Assembly: GCA_018398765.1 (NCBI GenBank)
Contig: JAHBMJ010005781.1
Coordinates: forward strand, 53,828-66,223
Origin: Chromera velia
Lineage: Eukaryota > Sar > Chromeraceae
Direction of reading: 5' to 3'
Length of the DNA stretch: 12,396 bases
A model generated the notes under the pieces. The model did no database searches. It was not told the DNA's origin and was given only the letters and a program-made list of their open reading frames with translations. Made by a program: the position numbers and the translations under genes. Below are positions 7,347-12,396 of the stretch, piece after piece (the first letter of the stretch is position 1; every line of letters starts with the position of its first letter).

Positions 7347-9112
7347 TCACTTTTGAATCATGCGAGGATATAACAGTGGAGCCGCTCGACGGCATGCGCT
7401 GCAATCTTCTGAACAGGTCCGGATTTGACTCACACCACCATGGCGCATAGGCGTGGGCTTTGTATCTTGGGGGGGTAAAACATACGTTGTCTGCGTCTGT
7501 ATGGGGCTCCGCTTGTTTGTTTGTCCCCCGGACGCCGGGTCATATGACCGTGAGAGATTGATCATCACCGGAATACCCATAGGGTCTCTGTAGGGACTCA
7601 TGCTACAAGCGGTCTGGTCGATCGGCATGACTGCGTGTGAGGGTCTCATCTCGATTCGGTTGGGCAATGAGATGGGCTGAGAGCCTTTCTTTTCAGAGAC
7701 TCTGCACTCTTTCGCTTGCCACACGAAGACAGGCTGGTCTTCTCTCGGCACCTGTTTTTCAATGCGGATCTCAGGGAACCGTTTTTTGTACGGACGCAAC
7801 AACGGTTCGAGTGCAAGAACGTCCCCCTCCTCTTCCTTTCCGCACAAAGCCAACTCACGTGCCCAGACCTCAGCATACCCCTCTGCCTGACTCCAACGAG
7901 ATACACGAAGAGGGGAAGCTGGTGTATCGGAGGGAAACAGAACGAGTGTGTCTCCATCCACTTCCCCTGCTCTCTCCCCTACCTCATCCCCCTCCCTTCC
8001 TGCGGGTTTCCCGAAATCCCAAACAGGCGCTCTGTCCCTCCTCTGACGATCTGAATCGAAGAGATCAAACTGTCCTACCGCTGGACGTTTCTCGTGTGTT
8101 ATTGCGACTTTGTGCTTCAAATACGCCCTTCTGGCCTCCTCCCCCTCCACCTTTGCCTGCTCAACATCCCGACCCAAAAACCACATCCCCCCCCCTTTTG
8201 GAACTTCATGGGGCCTCTCACCGATTTGCTGAAAGTCCCACCTGTCAGGCAACTTCAGCTTTGCCTCGGGAGTATGCGGGGGTGAGAGCCCCTGCAGAGG
8301 CTCTGAATATTTGAAAACAGAGGCTCTCTTCTGAATGGGTTTGGAGGCCTCTTGAAGATCACAAAGCTCTCTTTTGTCTGATGCAACCACAGGGTCCCCT
8401 CTGTCGTCCTTCTGAAGTTTTTGCCACTCAAGAACACGACTGTCAGTCCGGAGAGCAAATCGTCTCCACACATCGGCATCGTAAACCCCAGGCCCGAGAC
8501 GGCTTTGCAAGAAGAGGCGAAGTTTGCCTGCCTCCGTCCCCTCCTCTCCCGCTCTTTCTGGCAATATGAGAGCAGATTTGCTTCTCGGCCTGCATCTTTC
8601 CTCATCCCCCCTGAGGCCTTCCTCTGACATGAAACCTCTAGAGTCGGGGGGAGGAGACGGCAGACGTTGTCTGGATCCTCCAAGGGCAAACGAAAAAGAG
8701 GGGGCTGTCTGAGTGCAAACAGTCTCTCCTGTCTCCGGACGGTATGCTGCTGGACCTCTGTTGGCATCGATGAGTGCCTGCAGAAGTCGGGAGGTCGTCT
8801 GCTGGGGGCACAGAAAGGCGGCAGCGTTCGTAGGTGCTGCGGAGATGCGGGGTGTTTCGGCTTTTTTGAACGAATAGGAATAGGCTCGGGGTGTGTGTGA
8901 AGAGCTTAGACCTTCACCAAATGTCATTCTGGGTGGAGGAGACAGAGATCCCGTCAATCTGGATTTGTTCAGACTTTGTCCCTTCGTTCCCTCTCCTCTC
9001 GTGTGTTCGGGTAGAATCAAAGCTGAAGGGACTCGGGGTCGCAAAGCGACGTCGCTTTCTCTCCCCCCCTCTGTTTTGCCCTCTTCAACGTGGGCAACCT
9101 CCCCGGCACAAC
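7347..9112 (-). CDS. STPGR gene exon 7, large 3' exon with PG-rich repeats
   Basis: A 1766-nt exon after acceptor CATTTTACTTTTATCAG (AG at 9114-9113), entering in phase 1 and open to TGA at 7349-7347. No ATG lies near its start, as expected for an internal exon. It holds RGPAAYRP (residues about 312-319 of the model), APSFSF (about 330-335), LGPGVYDADVW (about 399-409) and two copies of SALILPE (about 223-229 and 373-379). The middle is rich in Glu, Arg and Pro; the C-terminus has Cys-rich SEDCSACRR. At 7433 a GTGAGT follows a Gly-Gly codon pair, so the last 29 codons could be intron. The opposite-strand ORF at 7637-8314 is a shadow. Confidence 0.85.
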
Positions 9113-9773
9113 CTGATAAAAGTAAAATGAGGAAGCAAGGGTGGGATAATGAAAACTCGAATCACACCCAAACAGGCACAAGAAGGATATAGAAAGCCCC
9201 CCCACCATGATAGCGTGCACAAAGACGGAGAAAAAGAAAAGTACACACCCCCAAACAGAGATTTAGAGAGAGACAGAAAGAGAGGGCGTCGCCTTTTGAA
9301 ACTTTCTTCATGGAGGCCTTTGCCTGCCTGCCCACTGTTCTCTCCCTCATGCACTCCCTCATGCCTCGAGTGACCCACTTCCTCTTCTGCACCCGCAGCT
9401 GCGTCCCTCACGAACAGAAACCAGAGGCCGAGTCGAGGGGAGAGGCAGAAACTTTCCCAGAGGGCATCTGCAAACAAAACAAAAAAAACATTTCATCAAT
9501 GTAACAGAAACGAATCACCATTCATCAGTGGAATGAAGATGGAAACCCCGTGACTGACAGGATCACTCTTCACGCTTCATCGTCTGGATTACCTCTCCAT
9601 AGGCATTCGGAGAGAGCATGAAACAAATCAGAGGGAAAAAAAGAAAGAACGAAAGAAAGAAAGAAAGGAAGGAAGAAAGGAAGGAAGAAAGAAAGAAAGA
9701 AAGGAAGGAAGGAAGGAAGGAAGGAAGGAAGAAAAACAGAAAAGAAAGAAAGAAAGAAAGAAAGAAAGAAGGA

Positions 9774-9808
<35 letters not shown>

Positions 9809-9853
9809 GAAGGAAGGAAGGAAGGAAGAAAGAAAAAAAGAAAAAAAGAAAAA

Positions 9854-9885
<32 letters not shown>

Positions 9886-9933
9886 AAAAAAGAAAGAAAG
9901 AAAAAAGAAAGAAAGGAAAAAGAAACAAAGAAA

Positions 9934-9970
<37 letters not shown>

Positions 9971-10585
9971 GAAGAAGTCTGTTATCTTTTTCCAGAGCTT
10001 TTTTTGCATCCATCGAACTGAGGACGAGTATATCCAGAATAAATGAGAAACGACGAATATTTGCAGCAAGCGTCTTCTTAAATTCAGCAGTCACCTCTTC
10101 TTCAGTGGTGCATCAATTTCGGCATTTGTGTACGCAGGCGAGACCTCTCCCTGTTGTCCTTCCGCCAAGTGCATCGAGGCTCCTCCAGTCGCAGTGCTGC
10201 AGGTGGACTGGCTCTCATCTCCATCTCCTGCAGCCCTTCCTCCCCTGCCTGTGCCGTGCTGACGCTTGCCGCCCAGCCGCCCTGTCCCAGAGTACCTGCA
10301 TGCATGCATCCATGCATGCTCTCTCAGTCAAAGGGAGGGTTAATGAATGATTCAGAAGTAGACCCTAGCGTCTCATTTTCAAAAGCAGTTGGAGGATCGA
10401 AGTGAAATATCGACTAGAACATGTAACAAAGAAATAATCTGCACAGAGTCGACGATCTTTTTCATGAGATGCTTTCAGAGCTCCAAATTGTGGACGTGAG
10501 CAACCCAACCCAAGTGAATGTGGAAAGAATGTTGCCAAACTCTCTGCCATAGAGTGTGTCTGCAAAGAAATATGTAGGTTGCTGC

Positions 10586-10655
<70 letters not shown>

Positions 10656-10800
10656 ACGAGCCCCTTCCGCCCAGGTTCAACGGACCTCTCAAATGCGGGT
10701 GCCCGGAGGCCTCTAGGCTCCTTCTCCGGGTCCCCGAAGGCCGAAGAGGAGATGTCATAGGCTCCAGGGCCAGGAATGTTCTGCATTGAACCGAGAGAAA

Positions 10801-10832
<32 letters not shown>

Positions 10833-11695
10833 GGAATGGAAGGAGGGTGATCGGATGAGAATATTGATGCATGCCGAGCTTCAACAGAAAACTCCAGAGA
10901 AGGGAAGCAATCCCTGGCACACACGATTTGCGCGTCTCGAATCATCAACAACACTGTATAGGCTGCGGGTGTGATTTACGGCGACAAGAACAGTCATCAT
11001 GCATACAGACACTCAGGAAGAGCCTTCGAGAGCACGCACCCACCCACACATTCAAGAGAAAGCAGGCGGTAGAGCCATATATTTGCTCGCAGAGAAAGGC
11101 GTTCTTCTCTCACCTCCCAGTCGAGGAGCTTCAGTTTCTGGGCGTTCAATCTCGAGCCTGCAGCCAGACACGAGCACCGTTGCATTAATATGTGTGTTGA
11201 ACTTTACGTCGTGAACGCAATGCATATGCAAAAGCAAGGAATGAAAAGAGTGAAGGGAAGGAGGTTAGACGAGGGCTGTCCATGCGAAATGGAAAGAGCA
11301 CGACCCTCGTTTCGTTTTGTTTCTTAATATATACATGCACGCTACTGTTGCTCACCTGCTGTTGTTCCATTGGACTTCGCAGCAGTGTCAATCCTCTTCC
11401 TCTGGCGCTGCGATGTCTTGCTCCCTGCTTTCGTAGCACTTCCTTTCGTGTTCTGTTTGTCTTTGCAAACTTCCGGGAACAGCCGTTTCCTCCACGCGGT
11501 CCACTCAGATTCCAGATCCTGCAACAGAAGTCTCGATACGTACAACAAACAACGCAATGCATGTCAGAGCACGGAGGATGCGACAGGGTGTTGTTTGGAC
11601 TTGCAGTATGTAGTTTCGACCATACTAGACGAGGCCGAAAGAGTCAGCTGCTGGCACAGTACCTTTTCACTCACCTGCTGGAAGGAGTCCTCCAT
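7347..11695 (-). CDS. Sperm-tail PG-rich repeat (STPGR/SHIPPO, ODF3/CIMAP-like) protein, seven-exon model
   Basis: The model joins 11695-11675, 11518-11356, 11157-11114, 10780-10686, 10295-10095, 9467-9412 and 9112-7347, totalling 781 codons plus stop TGA, with every junction in matching phase. The defining evidence is the STPGR signature IPGPGAYDI followed by APAFER (exon 4), plus LGPGVYDADVW and the weaker RGPAAYRP with APSFSF (exon 7). Members of this family bind microtubules, and several are axonemal or cytoskeletal structural proteins, so a flagellar or cortical microtubule role is likely but inferred. The N-terminal 60 residues are very basic (exon 2), which would suit microtubule or nucleic-acid contact. 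A heptapeptide, SALILPE, occurs twice 150 residues apart. No signal peptide or membrane segment is seen. Exons 5 and 6 and the 3' end are uncertain: a good donor at 7433 could add exons further left. The gene converges with the LRR gene. Confidence 0.75.
9412..9467 (-). CDS. STPGR gene exon 6, tentative short exon
   Basis: A 56-nt stretch between strong acceptor TTTTGTTTGCAG and donor GTGAGG. It enters in phase 2 and leaves in phase 1, as exon 7 needs. It encodes CPLGKFLPLPSTRPLVSV. A rival reading uses another frame, open from the same acceptor to a GTGTGT donor near 9245, and also exits in phase 1; it would need a phase-1 entry. Confidence 0.45.
9625..9979. repeat. AAAG/AAGG purine microsatellite
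   Basis: About 350 bp consist almost only of A and G in 4-bp units (GAAA, GGAA, with AAAAAG blocks). It lies in the intron between tentative exons 5 and 6. On the gene's strand it is a CTTT/CCTT tract. Mirror-symmetric stretches of this kind can form triplex DNA. The long Lys-Glu-Arg and Phe-Leu-Ser ORFs here follow from the repeat and are not genes. Confidence 0.95.
10095..10295 (-). CDS. STPGR gene exon 5, tentative Gly-rich segment
   Basis: A 201-nt stretch between acceptor GCATGCATGCAG and donor GTGACT, phase 2 in and phase 2 out. It encodes a Gly/Arg-rich start (YSGTGRLGGKRQHGTG) and ends EVSPAYTNAEIDAPLKK. The end fits the family's composition loosely. A second frame is also open here and would exit at GTCTCG near 10147 in phase 2, so either reading can join exon 6. 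Confidence 0.45.
10295..10319. repeat. TGCATGC-rich palindromic cluster
   Basis: TGCATGCATGCATCCATGCATGC contains overlapping self-complementary TGCATGCA words. On the minus strand it immediately precedes the proposed acceptor of exon 5. Confidence 0.75.
10590..10653. repeat. TC then AC compound microsatellite
   Basis: A TC run (10590-10623) passes directly into a CA/AC run (10624-10653). On the minus strand this gives GT repeats at once after the end of exon 4, then GA repeats, so the many GT pairs make the exact donor hard to place. Confidence 0.94.
10686..10780 (-). CDS. STPGR gene exon 4, first PG-rich repeat
   Basis: The acceptor follows a pyrimidine tract made of the TTTC microsatellite and reads TTCAATGCAG. 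The exon opens NIPGPGAYDI and continues to APAFER, a canonical STPGR repeat with PGPG-x-Y and the closing AP-x-F. The 3' end is uncertain. Donor GTCCGT at 10685 (phase 2) fits exon 5 as drawn; reading on to the GT repeat near 10657-10652 would add about eleven to thirteen residues (SVEPGRKGL onward). Confidence 0.82.
10796..10833. repeat. AAAG microsatellite at an acceptor
   Basis: About nine GAAA units on the plus strand. On the gene's strand this is (TTTC)n ending about 16 bp before the acceptor of exon 4, where it serves as the polypyrimidine tract. Confidence 0.9.
11114..11157 (-). CDS. STPGR gene exon 3, short
   Basis: A 44-nt exon between acceptor GTCTGGCTGCAG and donor GTGAGA. It enters in phase 1, matching the end of exon 2, and leaves in phase 0, matching exon 4. 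It encodes SRLNAQKLKLLDWE. The agreement of both phases with its neighbours is the main support, since the exon is too short to judge by content. Confidence 0.68.
11356..11518 (-). CDS. STPGR gene exon 2, basic N-terminal region
   Basis: A 163-nt exon between acceptor TTCTGTTGCAG and donor GTGAGC, entering in phase 0 and leaving in phase 1. It encodes DLESEWTAWRKRLFPEVCKD and then a Lys/Arg/Ser/Thr-rich stretch (KTSQRQRKR) ending in NGTTA. The two other frames are closed or unlike protein. The basic stretch is probably disordered. Confidence 0.8.
11675..11695 (-). CDS. STPGR gene exon 1, start codon
   Basis: ATG at 11695-11693 opens MEDSFQQ and is followed by a strong donor GTGAGT at 11674, phase 0. 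Exon 2 enters in phase 0. The frame stays open upstream to about 12091, but that extension has no upstream ATG close by and no recognisable content, so the ATG nearest the donor is chosen. A further upstream 5' exon is possible. Confidence 0.65.
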
Positions 11696-11995
11696 TTCCA
11701 CCGAGCAGACGGGAATTGAAGGAGACCGAGAATAGTTGCGACACAATGAACGCCCTCGTTCAATGGAATCGCTCAGACCAACAAAAGCGTATGATTCCCA
11801 GTGCTCATACCATGCCGGGCAGAAAACCGGTGTCCACGGGGTGCAGATGTAAGACTTTGTATGAAGAAAAGATGCACTGAGCTCATCCGGCACTCGATCT
11901 GACAGACTGTGAGCGTGACACGGTGACAGTGAATCTGTTGGGGATCGAAAATTAAAGTGAATCTGTTGCTTGGCTCTTGGCGCGTGATGGCACAA

Positions 11996-12036
11996 GCATG
12001 CAATTGTTTTTGAACGAGGCGCATGCATGCGCATGC
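11996..12036. promoter_or_regulatory. Cluster of four GCATGC motifs
   Basis: GCATGC occurs at 11996, 12021, 12025 and 12031, four copies within 41 bp, about 300 bp upstream of the proposed start of the minus-strand gene. Two copies sit in a longer repeated context, GCATGCAATT followed by a T run. GCATGC is a known target of an ApiAP2-family factor in apicomplexans; a regulatory role here is inference and depends on the alveolate assignment. Confidence 0.4.
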
Positions 12037-12224
12037 AATTTGATTTTTTTTTGTCAGGACTTGAGCGCGCGAATCGATCGAATGCATTCAAACTTCTTCG
12101 CGAAAATGCCGATCGATCCTAGTTTAGACTGTGGGACCCGTATACCGCGTTCAGCTGAAATTTGCACAGCGCACTTGATTCGGATTAATTTCGGACGAAA
12201 AAAAATGAGTTTTGAAATGCATGC

Positions 12225-12257
12225 TGGGGGCCCCCAACATGTTGGGGAAGGGGCCCC
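12225..12257. repeat. Nested GC-rich palindromes
   Basis: Three perfect palindromes overlap or abut: TGGGGGCCCCCA (12225-12236), CCCCAACATGTTGGGG (12232-12247) and GGGGCCCC (12250-12257). They can form alternative short hairpins and lie just outside the larger foldback. Confidence 0.85.
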
Positions 12258-12278
12258 GGCACTCCACTTGCATGCCCG

Positions 12279-12396
12279 ACGACTTTCCAGGGCCCGATTC
12301 AATTTGTTCGAAATTCAGATTCACATCTGACGAAATTCAGTCTGTCAGATCTGAATCTGAATTTCAAACAAATTGAATCGGGCCCCGGAAAGTCGT
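12279..12396. mobile_element. Foldback (MITE-like) inverted repeat at the window edge
   Basis: A 53-bp left arm (12279-12331) and a 53-bp right arm (12344-12396) are inverted copies with three mismatches, around a 12-bp spacer. The left arm starts ACGACTTTCC and ends ATCTGAC. The right arm reaches the last base of the window, so the repeat may be longer, although 12271-12278 (CATGCCCG) offers the chance to test this. There is no coding capacity. A foldback or MITE-like element is the simplest reading; a structured regulatory RNA or an assembly foldback are alternatives. Confidence 0.7.

Larger units (their letters stand above)
11696..12278. other. Presumed upstream/promoter region of the STPGR gene
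   Basis: I see no supported gene on either strand. The minus-strand frame open from 12091 to 11564 continues into exon 1 but has no recognisable domain. The region contains a direct repeat of GTGAATCTGTTG (11929-11940 and 11957-11968), the GCATGC cluster near 12.0 kb, and GC-rich palindromes near 12.23 kb. No TATA-like element is convincing. Confidence 0.5.

Noticed and set aside
7637-8314. A 225-codon plus-strand ORF opposite the STPGR exon
   Set aside because: It is the antisense shadow of exon 7. The minus strand carries the PG-rich repeats and the splice-consistent frame.
9563-10094. ORFs on both strands of the purine tract (Lys-Glu-Arg-rich and Phe-Leu-Ser-rich)
   Set aside because: They are translations of the AAAG/AAGG microsatellite. 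Hydrophobic Phe-Leu-Ser repeats could be mistaken for membrane segments, but no independent coding signal exists.
10997-11237. Unspliced reading of about 60 codons across exon 3 on the minus strand
   Set aside because: A GTGAGA donor at 11113 and phase agreement with exons 2 and 4 favour the short 44-nt exon; the longer readings stop shortly after it.
11282-11719. Plus-strand ORFs of 121-145 codons
   Set aside because: They lie antisense to exons 1 and 2 of the STPGR gene, which have strong splice sites and phase agreement on the minus strand.
11564-12091. A 175-codon minus-strand ORF running into exon 1 of the STPGR gene
   Set aside because: Only the end (MEDSFQQ then donor GTGAGT) is supported. 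The upstream part has no recognisable content, so it is probably an open 5' leader by chance, although an N-terminal extension cannot be fully excluded.

Overview
This is a nuclear eukaryotic window with two intron-rich protein genes that converge on each other. A compositionally distinct, AT-rich stretch of about 2.7 kb lies between them. I see no rRNA, tRNA, CRISPR array, prokaryotic operon or intact transposon gene. The introns are GT-AG, mostly 200-640 bp, with donors near GTGAGT and acceptors near (C/T)GCAG, often TGCATGCAG. The mix of leucine-rich repeats encoded one per exon, a sperm-tail PG-rich repeat protein, dense microsatellites and many GCATGC words suggests a flagellated alveolate alga, possibly a chromerid such as Chromera. 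That placement is inference and only moderately secure.

Positions 1-4644, plus strand: the 3' part of a leucine-rich-repeat (LRR) gene. I resolve ten exons at 378-455, 663-755, 1005-1082, 1508-1594, 1841-1921, 2187-2294, 2905-2982, 3294-3404, 3848-3925 and 4565-4644 (stop TAG at 4642-4644). They alternate strictly between two modules. Type A is 78-81 nt, starts with Cys and has a core like LPASLEHLDI. Type B is 87-111 nt with a core like GGLPRLRCLEM. Every internal junction is phase 1. The 5' end of the gene lies outside the window. The introns hold TC, poly-G, AC, TGCC/TGTC and TG microsatellites.

Positions 4645-7346: a region without a gene I can support. It is AT-rich at both ends (about 4760-5420 and 6540-7200) with a more GC-balanced centre (about 5820-6380). 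It contains CT/AT and ATC microsatellites, homopolymer runs, recurring CTAG/GCCTA words and several diverged or inverted short repeats. It may be a decayed mobile-element island or an assembly join.

Positions 7347-11695, minus strand: a multi-exon gene for a sperm-tail PG-rich repeat (STPGR/SHIPPO) protein, expected to associate with axonemal or cytoskeletal microtubules. A phase-consistent seven-exon model gives 781 residues: 11695-11675, 11518-11356, 11157-11114, 10780-10686, 10295-10095, 9467-9412 and 9112-7347. Exons 1-4 and 7 are well supported; exons 5 and 6 are tentative. Its introns carry a 350-bp AAAG/AAGG tract and a TC/AC compound microsatellite.

Positions 11696-12396: presumed upstream region of the minus-strand gene. 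It has a cluster of GCATGC palindromes near 12.0 kb and, at the window edge, a near-perfect 53-bp foldback (12279-12331 against 12344-12396) that looks like a MITE or other foldback element.
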